Source: Fibrobacter sp. (GTDB lineage Bacteria > Fibrobacterota > Fibrobacteria > Fibrobacterales > Fibrobacteraceae). Taken from it: a DNA stretch of 64,000 nt. The position numbers and the translations under genes are program-made. The stretch spans positions 186,001 to 250,000 of the forward strand of contig JAKSIJ010000003.1 of assembly GCA_024398875.1 (NCBI GenBank). The letters are read 5' to 3'. The notes under the pieces were generated by a model. It ran no database searches and was not told the DNA's origin. It was given only the letters and a program-made list of their open reading frames with translations. Positions 33,246-42,515 of this stretch are shown here, one piece after another. Numbering within the stretch: the stretch's first letter is position 1; each line of letters opens with the position of its first letter.

Positions 33246-35771
33246 TTATCCCAATGTGACTTCGACCTTGTGCACACCCTTCGTAAAGATCGGGGCAATG
33301 TTGGAGTCGATAGCCTTGCCATCAACAACCATCTGAGCCACGCCCTTGCACACGTGCTTCGGGTTCTTCACGGAGATTTCGTATGTTGCACCGCGGAACT
33401 TACGGGTAGCCGTGAAGCCATCCCACTTGCTCGGAATGCAAGGATCCACAACGAGGCCCTTGTAGTTGGCACGGATACCGATGATGAACTGCGTAGCAGC
33501 CTGATACGTCCAGGTGGAAGTACCGGAGAGCCACGCGTTACGACCCATACCGAACTGCTTGTGTTCGTCACCGAGGATGTTCTGCGGATAGCAGTACGGT
33601 TCGGATTCGAACACGTCGAGGATGCCGTTCTTGGAAGCCGGATTAATCTGGTTGTAGTACTGGAAGGCCTTGTCGCCGCGGCCAAGGATGGTTTCGGCAA
33701 TCATCACCCACGGGTTCGTGTGGAGGAAGATACCGCCGTTTTCCTTTGCTCCTGGAGGATAGGTGGAGATGCCACCCACTGCAGGTTCAAAGCCGCGATA
33801 GCCCGGAGTAGAGCTCTTCACGCCATACTTGGTGTTGAGAAGTTTGTTCAGGCTGTCCATGCCCTGCTTAGCGCGGTCGCCGAAAGCAATGCCAGCGATT
33901 ACCGGCCAGGACTGACCGTTACAATAAATCTTGCCGTACTTGGCCTTGGAAACGCCGTAGCCGTTGCCGTCCTTGTCGAACCAACGAGTCCACCACTTGC
34001 CATCCCAGGCGCTGTCATTGAAGGCCTTCTTCACGTCTTCGTACCAGCCCTTATACATGGCAACAGCCTTCTTATCGCCCAGCTGTTCTTCGATGTCCAT
34101 CATTTCAAGAAGTGCCTTGGCATACAAAGCAGTATTGAAGGTGGATTCAGCACCGAGCGGGAGGTTCATGCAGTCATTCCAGTCAGCAAAGCCGAGGAGC
34201 GGGAGCTTGTGCTTGCCCAAGTGTTCGCGAGAGAACTTCACAGAGCGCTGCAAGTGTTCGAGCACAGTGCCCTTGGGGCGGGCTGCGCGCTTCTTGCCGG
34301 CCACATAGAACGGAATTTCTTCCTTCAGGAGGCTCATCTTGCCCGTTTCCTTCAGGTAGCTAGCCACCGTGAGGACAATCCAAAGATGGTCATCGCCGTA
34401 CCAGTCGGCATACATCGGGTTGCCCTTGGCATCCTTCACGCCAGCCTTTTCACGAGAGTCACCGGCGTTAGCTTCGCTGCCAGTATCTTCGGCGAGAGCG
34501 AGAGGAGCGTACTGGTGCATGGCGTTACCTTCCGGACGCTGCACAGAAATCAAGTTCTTGGTGAGAACCAGTGCTTCTTCCGGCATGTGGCTCATGACGC
34601 CCATCAAATCCTGCGTGGAGTCACGATAACCGATACCACGGCTGGTGCCGTAGCCCAACTGATAGAGGGACAGATAGCGGCTCCAGTTCTTGGTGGTGTG
34701 GCACTGGCGCGGGTTGTGCACGTTCACCATGGTATTGAAGGAAGCATCCGGAGTGTTCACCTGGATGGTAGAGAGATAGTTCTTCCAGAAGTCGGCAAGT
34801 TCCGCAAAAGCCTTGTCCACATTCTTCAAGTCGCGGTACTTGGCGATGGCCTTGGCAGCAACCTTGAGGCTCTGTTCCTGACCGAGCTGTGTGCAGGTGC
34901 GGAAGGTCTTCTTGGCTGCAATCTTGCCACCGTGAATCATGAGGGCAGCGATGTTGTCGCCACGGTCGCATTCACTGTTGGAGAGTTCCTTGTTGCCGAG
35001 GCTGAGGGGGCATGCCCAGGAGCCCATTTCGTTAGCTCCGAGGAACACGCGGCGGTCGCCATCGAAGGAACCGACCTTGCAGTTAGCGGTCACATAGTTC
35101 ACAGCGTAGTCGCGCTTCATGTAGGCATACTGTTCCAAAACAACATGCTTATCCTTTTCCCAATGAGCCTTGAGGGTCATGGTCTGAGGAACCCAGTCAG
35201 CGTTGGTGAGCTGCTTTTCAGCTTCAAAGTGGCTGAATTCATAAACTGGAATCACATCGATTTCCTTGGCGCTACCACCGAGGTTCGTTACCTGGATGTC
35301 CTGGAGGAGCGTGTTGGAGCCCGTCGGCACAAAAATCGTCACCTGAGTGCGGACGCCGAGGCATTCGGCAATCCAGCGCATGTAGGAAAGACCCACATGG
35401 CATTCCCACTTGTCCATTTTGGTGAGGGTGGGAACCACGAACGGAGAGAACACCTTGAAGCCGTTGCCATCCTTGATGCGGATGTACACGGTGCTGGCCT
35501 TGAAGTCAGAGCAAGGCATCTGGGCGATGTACTTGGTAATACGGTTCAAAGCGGGGTCGCCCTTGCAAACCAGCGTACCACCAGTAGTATCCACGATACC
35601 ACCGAAGTTCAGAGTACCAACATAGTTGCACCACTTGATCGGGGTTGCCGGTGTGGTAAGAACGTATTCCTTAGCGGCGTCGTCAAAATAACCGTACTGA
35701 GCGGCAGCCTTGGGGGCAACCTTCTTAGCAGCAGTCTTCTTGGCGCTTTTCTTTGCTTTTGTTGTAGCCAT
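33246..35771 (-). CDS. Cellobiose phosphorylase (GH94) with Lys/Ala-rich N-terminal extension
   Basis: After a basic tail (residues 2-24, KAKKSAKKTAAKK) the protein starts like cellobiose phosphorylase: YGYFDDAAKEYVLTTPATP, WCNYVGTLNFGGIVDTTGG and CKGDPALNRITKYI. Catalytic and substrate regions include GFADWNDCMNLPLGAEST with the general-acid Asp at about residue 533. The 841-residue length fits GH94 plus the tail. The enzyme splits cytosolic cellobiose with phosphate into glucose 1-phosphate and glucose, conserving energy from cellulose breakdown. GGAGAT precedes the ATG. A PadR regulator lies upstream. Cellobiose rather than longer cellodextrin is inferred from these sequence blocks. Confidence 0.93.
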   Translation of the reverse strand: MATTKAKKSAKKTAAKKVAPKAAAQYGYFDDAAKEYVLTTPATPIKWCNYVGTLNFGGIVDTTGGTLVCKGDPALNRITKYIAQMPCSDFKASTVYIRIKDGNGFKVFSPFVVPTLTKMDKWECHVGLSYMRWIAECLGVRTQVTIFVPTGSNTLLQDIQVTNLGGSAKEIDVIPVYEFSHFEAEKQLTNADWVPQTMTLKAHWEKDKHVVLEQYAYMKRDYAVNYVTANCKVGSFDGDRRVFLGANEMGSWACPLSLGNKELSNSECDRGDNIAALMIHGGKIAAKKTFRTCTQLGQEQSLKVAAKAIAKYRDLKNVDKAFAELADFWKNYLSTIQVNTPDASFNTMVNVHNPRQCHTTKNWSRYLSLYQLGYGTSRGIGYRDSTQDLMGVMSHMPEEALVLTKNLISVQRPEGNAMHQYAPLALAEDTGSEANAGDSREKAGVKDAKGNPMYADWYGDDHLWIVLTVASYLKETGKMSLLKEEIPFYVAGKKRAARPKGTVLEHLQRSVKFSREHLGKHKLPLLGFADWNDCMNLPLGAESTFNTALYAKALLEMMDIEEQLGDKKAVAMYKGWYEDVKKAFNDSAWDGKWWTRWFDKDGNGYGVSKAKYGKIYCNGQSWPVIAGIAFGDRAKQGMDSLNKLLNTKYGVKSSTPGYRGFEPAVGGISTYPPGAKENGGIFLHTNPWVMIAETILGRGDKAFQYYNQINPASKNGILDVFESEPYCYPQNILGDEHKQFGMGRNAWLSGTSTWTYQAATQFIIGIRANYKGLVVDPCIPSKWDGFTATRKFRGATYEISVKNPKHVCKGVAQMVVDGKAIDSNIAPIFTKGVHKVEVTLG

Positions 35772-35801
35772 TTTATCTCCGTTAGAGAGGGGTTAAGTTA
35801 A

Positions 35802-35917
35802 AAATTACAAGTTATAAGTTATGAATTATAAATTAGTCTCGAGATTGGTCTTCAATTCAAAATTAAGAATTATTTCTCGCAAATCTCAATTCATCATTCT
35901 GCATTCTGCATTCATAA
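35802..35917. repeat. AT-rich heptamer repeat array F
   Basis: AATTATG-, AATTCAA- and, on the opposite strand, AATGCAG-type units fill the space between the PadR stop codon and the start region of cellobiose phosphorylase. The array begins right after the PadR stop. It would sit in the 5' leader if the two genes are co-transcribed. Confidence 0.75.
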
Positions 35918-36532
35918 TTATTTCTGCTCGCCTTCCAAGTCGTGGTCCTTCACGAACTGGCGGTTACCGAAGTTGATGTAGAAGTATCCGTCCAGTTTCT
36001 TGTTGCGGACAGGGTCCCTGAGGATACTGATGGCGGCGCGGACGTACTTGAGCTCCACCAGGATGTGGTCGCGGCTCATGCAGTTGAGGAACGGGCCTTC
36101 CGGATAAAGCGTGGGCTTCGGCTCTTCCGCAATCATCTTCTCCAGATTCTCAATCTCCTGAACTAGGCGGCGCTCATGAACCTCCAGCGTGCGGATGAGT
36201 TCCTTGTTGTCGGCGCCAAAGAGGAAGGCAAAGCCCAAGGTGCGGGGGTCGTCGTTGAAGCCGGTCAGATGCTTCAGCACTTCCTTGCGAAGCACCTCCC
36301 TGCCCTTTTCCGTAATATTGAAAACCACGCGCTCTGGACGATTTCCGTCCCGTTCCGTGCGGCCCACGATGCACTCGTTCTTCTCGAGAGTGGTCAAACG
36401 GTTATAAACGGTGGAAGTACTCAAGTTTGCCCAGCGGTCCAACTCCCGGTCACGAATTTCCGTAATGATGTCATAGCCACTGCGTTCGTGCTCCAGAATC
36501 AAGCCAAGCAATACAAGATCATACCGATTCAT
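35918..36532 (-). CDS. PadR family transcriptional regulator
   Basis: About 204 residues from ATG 36532. The N-terminal winged helix is typical: LVLLGLILEHERSGYDIITEI, STSTVYNRLTTLEKNECI and GNRPERVVFNITEKGREVL. The longer C-terminal region with coiled helices (RRLVQEIENLEKMI, then LVELKYVRAAISIL) fits the PadR-s2/VirA-like group, which dimerises through it. PadR proteins usually repress an adjacent gene in answer to a small molecule. The neighbour on the same strand is cellobiose phosphorylase, a possible target, but an operator was not identified. Confidence 0.9.
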   Translation of the reverse strand: MNRYDLVLLGLILEHERSGYDIITEIRDRELDRWANLSTSTVYNRLTTLEKNECIVGRTERDGNRPERVVFNITEKGREVLRKEVLKHLTGFNDDPRTLGFAFLFGADNKELIRTLEVHERRLVQEIENLEKMIAEEPKPTLYPEGPFLNCMSRDHILVELKYVRAAISILRDPVRNKKLDGYFYINFGNRQFVKDHDLEGEQK

Positions 36533-36721
36533 CAAATACCTTCATCATTTTGCGGCAGTCTAACCACCGATTATTCCAAGTTGGAATATTTTACCCTTTG
36601 AATATACCTAAAAAATGGCCAAGTGGTTCATTCTTTCGAGAAAAAATTGAAAAATATGGGGGGATGGGCAAAGACGGGTCAATATCGGGCAAAGAATCCT
36701 TCGTATCGGCTCCAAACAAGC

Positions 36722-37483
36722 CTATATCGGGTTGTCGATATCCACGAAATTCGCAGGAATTGACAGTTCCTTCTGGATTTTTTCCGCCAAAGCCCTCACA
36801 CCGAAGACCTCGGTACGGTGATGACCCGCCGCAATCAGATTGAAGCATGCCTCCTCCACCGCTATAGGAACCGCTTCCTTGATTTCGCCGGTAATGAATG
36901 CATCGCAGCCCAAGTCAAGCGCTTCCTCAATACCGCTCGCCCCGCTGCCGCTGCAGATGGCCACCTTCTTGATGGAATCCGCACCGTAGAAGAGTTCCGT
37001 CTGGACCCCATGTGGGAAGATCTTTCGGGCCAGGTTCAGGAACTGCTGCCAGTTGAGTGCCATCGGGAATTCTCCGGTCCAGCCAACGGGCCGCTCCCCC
37101 TCCCGCATAAATCCCTCCCGATTGGTGAGGTCAAAAGCCGCAGCAATGAGGGCGTTGTTCCCGATTTCAGGGTGACCGTCCAGCGGGAGGTGGTAGCCAT
37201 AGAGGGAGATGCCATGCTTCATGAGGCGCTTCATGCGCTCCCCGAACTTCCCCGTCAGAACGCGGTTGTCTCCGTTCCAGAAGCCGTTGGGATGATGGAC
37301 GATGATGCAGTCCGCTTCCTGCTCGATGGCAGCATCGATAAGACGGTCCCGAAAACTCACACCCGTCACAATTTTCGTCACCTGATCGCCAGCTTCTACG
37401 CAAAGGCCATCCACGCAATAATCCTTGAAAGCCCAAGGTTCCAAGAGATTATCAAGCCAGAAGGAGAATTCGGAAAGTTTCAT
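36722..37483 (-). CDS. Nif3-like dinuclear metal-binding protein
   Basis: About 253 residues from ATG 37483, preceded by GAGG. Nif3/YbgI features are DGLCVEAGDQVTKIVTGVSF at the start, the metal-binding HHPNGFW, the GYHLPLDGHPEIGNNALIA block, and C-terminal AICSGSGASGIEEALDLGCDAFITGEIK and LIAAGHHRTEVFGV. Members form hexameric rings with two metals per subunit; the physiological role is unsettled despite the old GTP cyclohydrolase type 2 label. It follows hemL by 68 bp on the same strand and may be part of the heme operon's tail. Confidence 0.92.
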   Translation of the reverse strand: MKLSEFSFWLDNLLEPWAFKDYCVDGLCVEAGDQVTKIVTGVSFRDRLIDAAIEQEADCIIVHHPNGFWNGDNRVLTGKFGERMKRLMKHGISLYGYHLPLDGHPEIGNNALIAAAFDLTNREGFMREGERPVGWTGEFPMALNWQQFLNLARKIFPHGVQTELFYGADSIKKVAICSGSGASGIEEALDLGCDAFITGEIKEAVPIAVEEACFNLIAAGHHRTEVFGVRALAEKIQKELSIPANFVDIDNPI

Positions 37484-37551
37484 AAGCACCTCGTAAAATA
37501 TTTTCCGCCTAACACATGTATGAAATTTCGCTTAAAGAACCTCTGCGAAAA

Positions 37552-38841
37552 TCAGACCAAACTTTTGAACACCTTCTTCGCGGCATCCACTGTCTTTTGG
37601 ATGTCGTCATCGGTGTGGGCGGAGCTCACGAAAATCGCTTCGAACTGGCTCGGGGCCAAGTAGATGCCTTCGTCGAGCATCCCAAGGAAGTACCTGCGGA
37701 ACAGTTCCAAGTCTGACTTTTGCACGTCGGCGAAGCACTGCACGGGGCCTTCGGTAAAGAAGATGCAACCCATGGAGCCCACCTGGTTCGCGGTGAGCGG
37801 AATCCCTGCAGAAGCGGCCGCGTCCTTGAGGCCATTGAGCAAGTTCGTCGTGGAGCGTTCGGCGCGCACGTAATGTTCAGGATTGCCGCTGAGTTCGCGC
37901 ATCGTGGCAAGGCCCGCCGCCATGGCGACCGGATTCCCGGACAAAGTTCCCGCCTGGTAAATGCCGCCCAAGGGAGCAATCTGCTGCATCACATCCAGGC
38001 GACCGCCATAAGCGCCCACCGGCATGCCGCCGCCAATGATTTTCCCGAACGTGGTGAGGTCCGGCTTGATGCCGTACAAACCTTGTGCGCAATGGATGCC
38101 CACGCGGAAGCCCGTCATTACTTCGTCCACAATCAAAAGGGCGCCGTGCTTCTTGGTTTCTTCGGAAAGGGCCTGTAAAAATTCGGGCTTCGCAGGAACA
38201 ACACCCATGTTGCCCGCGACAGGTTCCACAATCACGCCCGCGATTTCGTCGCCAATCTTGTCGAAAGTCTCGCGGACGCCCGCCACATCGTTGTACTGGA
38301 GCGTGAGCGTGTACTTCGCGAGGTCGGCCGGGACACCCTTGCTGCTGGGTTTGCCCGTGGTGAGCATGCCAGAGCCCGCCTTGATGAGAAGGCTATCGCT
38401 GTGGCCGTGATAGCAGCCCTCGAACTTGATAATCTTGTCGCGGCCGGTAAAGCCACGAGCCGCACGGATGGCGCTCATGGTCGCCTCTGTGCCGCTGTTC
38501 ACCATGCGAATCATTTCAACACTCGGCACAAAGCTCATCACGAGTTTCGCCAGTTCCGATTCTAGGCCGCACGGAGCGCCGAAACTCAAACCGTTTTCAG
38601 CTGTCGACGCCACCGCCTTGATGACCGCGTCATGGGCGTGGCCGAGCATCATCGGGCCCCAACTGCCCACGTAATCCACATATTCGTTGCCGTCCACATC
38701 GAAGATGTGACTGCCCTTCGCGCGGGCGATGAACGGAGGAACTGCGCCCACGTTGCTGTAGGCACGGACCGGGCTGTTCACGCCGCCCGGCATCAAAGTC
38801 TTGGCTTCTGCAAAAAGTTTTTCGCTAATGGAATGGTTCAT
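37552..38841 (-). CDS. hemL: Glutamate-1-semialdehyde 2,1-aminomutase
   Basis: About 429 residues from ATG 38841 ([20 protein letters not shown]), with AAGGA in front. The frame remains open upstream but that part overlaps hemB in another frame and is not part of the enzyme. PLP-fold signatures are [52 protein letters not shown] and the Schiff-base Lys in [18 protein letters not shown]. It makes 5-aminolevulinate in the C5 heme pathway. It is 10 bp downstream of hemB. Confidence 0.96.
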   Translation of the reverse strand: MNHSISEKLFAEAKTLMPGGVNSPVRAYSNVGAVPPFIARAKGSHIFDVDGNEYVDYVGSWGPMMLGHAHDAVIKAVASTAENGLSFGAPCGLESELAKLVMSFVPSVEMIRMVNSGTEATMSAIRAARGFTGRDKIIKFEGCYHGHSDSLLIKAGSGMLTTGKPSSKGVPADLAKYTLTLQYNDVAGVRETFDKIGDEIAGVIVEPVAGNMGVVPAKPEFLQALSEETKKHGALLIVDEVMTGFRVGIHCAQGLYGIKPDLTTFGKIIGGGMPVGAYGGRLDVMQQIAPLGGIYQAGTLSGNPVAMAAGLATMRELSGNPEHYVRAERSTTNLLNGLKDAAASAGIPLTANQVGSMGCIFFTEGPVQCFADVQKSDLELFRRYFLGMLDEGIYLAPSQFEAIFVSSAHTDDDIQKTVDAAKKVFKSLV

Positions 38842-38851
38842 CCTAATTTCC

Positions 38852-39820
38852 TTACCCCACCAATCCCTTTTCCAAAGCTTCCTTGGCGTGGTAGGTAATG
38901 ATGATGTCGGCACCAGCCCGTTTAAAAGCAATAAGTGTTTCGCGGATGATGGCGTTCTCGTCGATCCAGCCGTTCTGTGCGGCGGCTTTGACCATGGCAT
39001 ATTCGCCGCTCACGTTGTACACAGCCACAGGCACATTGCTGATTTCAGCCGTCTGGCGAAGCACATCCAAAAAGGCAAGGCCCGGCTTCACCATGACGAT
39101 ATCCGCCCCTTCCTCAATATCCAACTCCACCTCGTGCAATGCCTCACGAGAGTTCCGCACATCCATCTGGTAGGTTTTGCGGTTGCCAAAATGCGGTGCA
39201 GAATCAGCTGCATCGCGGAAGGGACCGTAGAAGGCGCTGGCATACTTGGCGCTGTAAGCCATAATGGGAGTGTTTGTAAATCCGGCCTCATCCAACTTTT
39301 CGCGAATGGCGGCCACGCGGCCATCCATCATATCGGAAGGAGCCACCATATCCGCACCAGCCACCGCATGAGAAAGCGCCGTCTTTGTCAAGAGTTCAAG
39401 TGTCGGGTCGTTATCCACGTCATTATCCTTGATAATGCCGCAGTGCCCGTGGCTCATGTATTCGCAAAGACACACATCCGTAATCACGTACAAGTCTGGA
39501 TAATTCGCCTTCAGAGCCCGTACCGCACGTTGCACAACACCATCGTCATCATAAGCGGCAGACGCCATTTCATCCTTATGATCCGGAATGCCAAACAAGA
39601 GAACACTTTTCAGCCCAATAGCAGCAAAAGTTGCAGCTTCTTTCAGGAGTTCATCAATAGAAAAACGGAACTGGCCAGGCATGGACGGAATTTCTTCCTT
39701 GATGCCTTCACCTTCCACCACAAACATGGGGTAAACCAGCGAGGCGGCATTCACAGCGGTTTCCGCAATCATATTGCGGATGGTTTCATTCTGACGCAAG
39801 CGACGAGGACGGATAATCAT
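38852..39820 (-). CDS. hemB: Delta-aminolevulinic acid dehydratase (porphobilinogen synthase)
   Basis: The 322-residue enzyme condenses two 5-aminolevulinates. It shows the zinc-type ligand block [15 protein letters not shown] with three cysteines, the first active-site Lys in [21 protein letters not shown], and the Schiff-base Lys in [13 protein letters not shown]. The ATG has GGAGG in front. It lies between the CbiX-SirC fusion and hemL, giving a tetrapyrrole gene run. Confidence 0.97.
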   Translation of the reverse strand: MIIRPRRLRQNETIRNMIAETAVNAASLVYPMFVVEGEGIKEEIPSMPGQFRFSIDELLKEAATFAAIGLKSVLLFGIPDHKDEMASAAYDDDGVVQRAVRALKANYPDLYVITDVCLCEYMSHGHCGIIKDNDVDNDPTLELLTKTALSHAVAGADMVAPSDMMDGRVAAIREKLDEAGFTNTPIMAYSAKYASAFYGPFRDAADSAPHFGNRKTYQMDVRNSREALHEVELDIEEGADIVMVKPGLAFLDVLRQTAEISNVPVAVYNVSGEYAMVKAAAQNGWIDENAIIRETLIAFKRAGADIIITYHAKEALEKGLVG

Positions 39821-39902
39821 AGGACCTCCAAATAATTTCTTCTATAAAATACATTATAACTTTTGAAATTGCGCATAATTTAGACTGCGCAGGCATTTAA
39901 CC

Positions 39903-40820
39903 CTACAACGAGCCTTTGAACTCTTTTTCTGCTTGAGCGAGACCTTCCCCCCACTCTTTCTGGATTTTCTGCTTGAGTTTTTTGGCAAGCGCGGGAGTGC
40001 GGCCCTGGGTAGAAACAGTCACCGCGATATTTTCACCGAAATCCATGCGGGCAGGGACGATGAAATCGCCATCCAGATAATCGCAGGCGTTGTTCACCAG
40101 AATGCGGCGGGCCCGAGCGTCATTGCTGACCAGGGCATTCACAGCGGGCTTGTCCGTGCAGATAAAAGCGAGAAAAACGCCCATCAAATCCGCAGGCTCG
40201 TAGGGATGTTGAACCAGCGTACAATTTGGGGAAGCAATTTCAGCAAATTCTGGAGCAAACTGCGGGGACACCACCTTGATGCGGGCGCCTGTAGGGAGAA
40301 GGGTTTTCACCTTGCGGAGAGCGATGGAACCTCCACCCACCACAAGCACGTTGCGGCCCTCCAGATTCATCTCCATCGCAAAGAGGTTAGGTGCGGGCGG
40401 AACTGCACCCGAATTTTGCGCAGGAACTGCGCCCGAATTTTCAATTTCCAATTTTGAATTTTGAATTGTGAATTGTGCATTAACCACACTCTCCACCACC
40501 ATATCCGTGAAGTTGCTCCAGTCCCCGAGGCAAGGCAACAGCGTAATGGGAATGTTGGGGAATTCCGCCTGCAGCTTAGACATGACCATCGGCACATCAT
40601 TCCGAGCGTGCTGTCCATTCAAAAGCAGGTACGGGAAAAGCGCCACAGACTCCACATCTTCGCGCAGAAGCGTCCGCAAATCCTTCTCCAAATCCAGAAG
40701 ACTCGTGCTAGCCACACGCGTGCCAGGCAGTTCGTGATGCAAGCGGTCCATCACCTCTTCAAAGCCCTTGAAGGCTCCGGGGATGATGGAATGGTGTGCG
40801 ATGATGAGTAGTGCCTTCAT
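39903..40820 (-). CDS. Fusion of CbiX-type chelatase and precorrin-2 dehydrogenase (SirC/Met8 N-terminal)
   Basis: About 305 residues from ATG 40820. Residues 1-112 are a CbiX/SirB-like chelatase half (LLIIAHHSIIPGAFKGF, VALFPYLLLNGQHARNDVP). Residues about 150-305 are a Met8/CysG-N precorrin-2 dehydrogenase with the NAD loop VLVVGGGSIALRKVKTLL and DGDFIVPARMDFG ... AVTVSTQGRTPALAKKLK. It would convert precorrin-2 to sirohydrochlorin and insert iron or cobalt, that is, siroheme or heme by the siroheme route. The linker (about 114-143) is encoded by a heptamer array plus two 24-bp copies ending CCCGAATTTT. It is 18 bp after prfC and followed by hemB. Confidence 0.85.
   Translation of the reverse strand: MKALLIIAHHSIIPGAFKGFEEVMDRLHHELPGTRVASTSLLDLEKDLRTLLREDVESVALFPYLLLNGQHARNDVPMVMSKLQAEFPNIPITLLPCLGDWSNFTDMVVESVVNAQFTIQNSKLEIENSGAVPAQNSGAVPPAPNLFAMEMNLEGRNVLVVGGGSIALRKVKTLLPTGARIKVVSPQFAPEFAEIASPNCTLVQHPYEPADLMGVFLAFICTDKPAVNALVSNDARARRILVNNACDYLDGDFIVPARMDFGENIAVTVSTQGRTPALAKKLKQKIQKEWGEGLAQAEKEFKGSL
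40391..40480. repeat. In-frame heptamer array G forming a domain linker
   Basis: On the coding strand AATTCAC and AATTCAA-type units, then two tandem copies of a 24-bp unit around GCAGTTCC (encoding NSGAVPA/NSGAVPP), join the chelatase and dehydrogenase domains. The same AATTCAA units form the intergenic arrays. Confidence 0.8.
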
Positions 40821-40838
40821 GGCAATAACTTCCAAGGA

Positions 40839-42404
40839 TTAACCCTGAGAAGTCTCCGCGAAGGTGAGGTTTTCATAATTCTTCATAGCCAGATTCAAGC
40901 GGTACTCGTTGGGGAACAGGCAAACCAGATTCCGCTCCTTGTCCATCATGCAATCCATGGCGTATTCGTCTGCAAACTTTCCGACGTCCGCTTCTGGCCC
41001 CTTAACCCAGCGGATTCCATGAGCAGGGACGCGGTCCAACTGCACATCGGCGCCATATTCACTCTGCAGGCGGAACTTGAGCACGTCAAACTGCAATTCG
41101 CCAACCACGCCAACCACAGGAATGGCAGACTTCAAGGGTTCGTAAAGCTGAGTGGCACCTTCTTCCGAAAGTTCCGCCAAGCCCTTGGTCAACTGCTTGG
41201 ACTTGAGAGGATTCAAAAGGGTCACGCGGGCAAAGTGTTCCGGAGCAAAATCCGGAATTCCCGTAAAGCTCATCTTCTCCCCATCCGTCAAGGTATCTCC
41301 AATGCGGAAGAGACCGGGGTCGTTGATACCCACAATATCTCCAGCCCAGGCGTGGTCAATGACTTCCTTATCTTTAGCGAGGAATGCCGTAGGAGCCGCC
41401 AAGCGGATTTCACGGCCTGTGCGCACGTGGAAAACTTTTTCGCCACGAGTAAAGCTGCCGGAGCAAATGCGGAGGAAGGCCGTACGGTCGCGATGCTTCG
41501 GGTCCATGTTCGCCTGAATCTTAAACACAAACGCGCTAAAGGCGTCTTCATCGGGCTTCACATCGCGCTTGTCCGTGTTGCGGACCATGGGCGGCGGGGC
41601 CAGTTTTGCAAAAGCGTTCAACAGTTGGCGCACACCAAAGTTGTTCACCGCACTGCCAAAGAACACCGGGCACATCTCCCCCTTCAGGAACCGTTCATGG
41701 TCAAAGGGGTCCATACCGCCCGTCACCATCTCATATTCTTCCTTGAACTGGTTCACCCAATTCTCGCCGCACATCTCCACCAGCCGCGGGTCATCGGGGC
41801 CCGTCATCTGGATAATTTCCTGCTTACCATCATCCGGGTTAAAAGTATGGAAGGTATTCTCCGCAATAGAATAGACACCCTTGAAAAGTTTTCCAACGCC
41901 AATGGGTAGCGTAAAAGGAGCCGTCTTGATGTGGAGCACATTTTCAATCTGGTCCAGAAGATCCAGCACATGGCGGCCATCCAAGTCCATCTTGTTTATG
42001 AAGGTGATGATTGGTGTATGACGCATGCGGCAAACGTTCATCAAACGAATGGTCTGCTTTTCCACGCCGTTCACGCTATCAATAAGCACCAGAGCAGCAT
42101 CCACAGCAGTAAGCGCACGGTAAGTGTCTTCGCAGAAGTCCTGATGCCCCGGCGTATCCACCAGGTTGAACATGCAACCTTCAAAGGGGAAGTTCAACAC
42201 GGAACTGGAAACGGAAATTCCACGCTGTTGCTCGATTTTCATCCAGTCACTAACCGTGTAGCTCTTGTTGGCCTTGGCACGAACATGGCCCGCCTCACGA
42301 ATCACATTTCCATACCACAAGAATTTTTCCGTAATGGTTGTCTTACCAGCATCAGGGTGGCTTACAATAGCAAAAGTACGGCGTTTTTCAATTTCTGGAT
42401 TCAT
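40839..42404 (-). CDS. prfC: Peptide chain release factor 3
   Basis: About 521 residues from ATG 42404 (MNPEIEKRRTFAIVSHPDAG). GTPase motifs are SHPDAGKTTITEKFL (G1), RGISVSSSVLNF (G2), DTPGHQDFCEDTYR (G3) and FINKMD (G4), and the C-terminal domain has VVGVVGELQFDVLKFRL, an RF3 hallmark. RF3 removes RF1 and RF2 from the ribosome after release. It leads a run with the tetrapyrrole genes. A TTG two codons upstream is a less likely start. Confidence 0.96.
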   Translation of the reverse strand: MNPEIEKRRTFAIVSHPDAGKTTITEKFLWYGNVIREAGHVRAKANKSYTVSDWMKIEQQRGISVSSSVLNFPFEGCMFNLVDTPGHQDFCEDTYRALTAVDAALVLIDSVNGVEKQTIRLMNVCRMRHTPIITFINKMDLDGRHVLDLLDQIENVLHIKTAPFTLPIGVGKLFKGVYSIAENTFHTFNPDDGKQEIIQMTGPDDPRLVEMCGENWVNQFKEEYEMVTGGMDPFDHERFLKGEMCPVFFGSAVNNFGVRQLLNAFAKLAPPPMVRNTDKRDVKPDEDAFSAFVFKIQANMDPKHRDRTAFLRICSGSFTRGEKVFHVRTGREIRLAAPTAFLAKDKEVIDHAWAGDIVGINDPGLFRIGDTLTDGEKMSFTGIPDFAPEHFARVTLLNPLKSKQLTKGLAELSEEGATQLYEPLKSAIPVVGVVGELQFDVLKFRLQSEYGADVQLDRVPAHGIRWVKGPEADVGKFADEYAMDCMMDKERNLVCLFPNEYRLNLAMKNYENLTFAETSQG

Positions 42405-42515
42405 CTTCAAAATCTTGCGTTTAAAATTTATAGGCTAGCACAGCCCTCTTTCGCGGCGAAATGTAGAAATATATAGTCCTCCACAGAAGAATTTCTACAA
42501 GAAAGAACTATCTTT

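Noticed and set aside
33018-35801. A 927-codon open frame on the plus strand, antisense to cellobiose phosphorylase
   Set aside because: It is the complement of a well-matched GH94 gene with GC-rich third positions, shows no domain and has no start signal. It is a by-product of codon bias.
37552-39000. A longer hemL starting at 39000
   Set aside because: The extra residues are low-complexity and overlap hemB in another frame; family N-termini begin at the ATG 38841.
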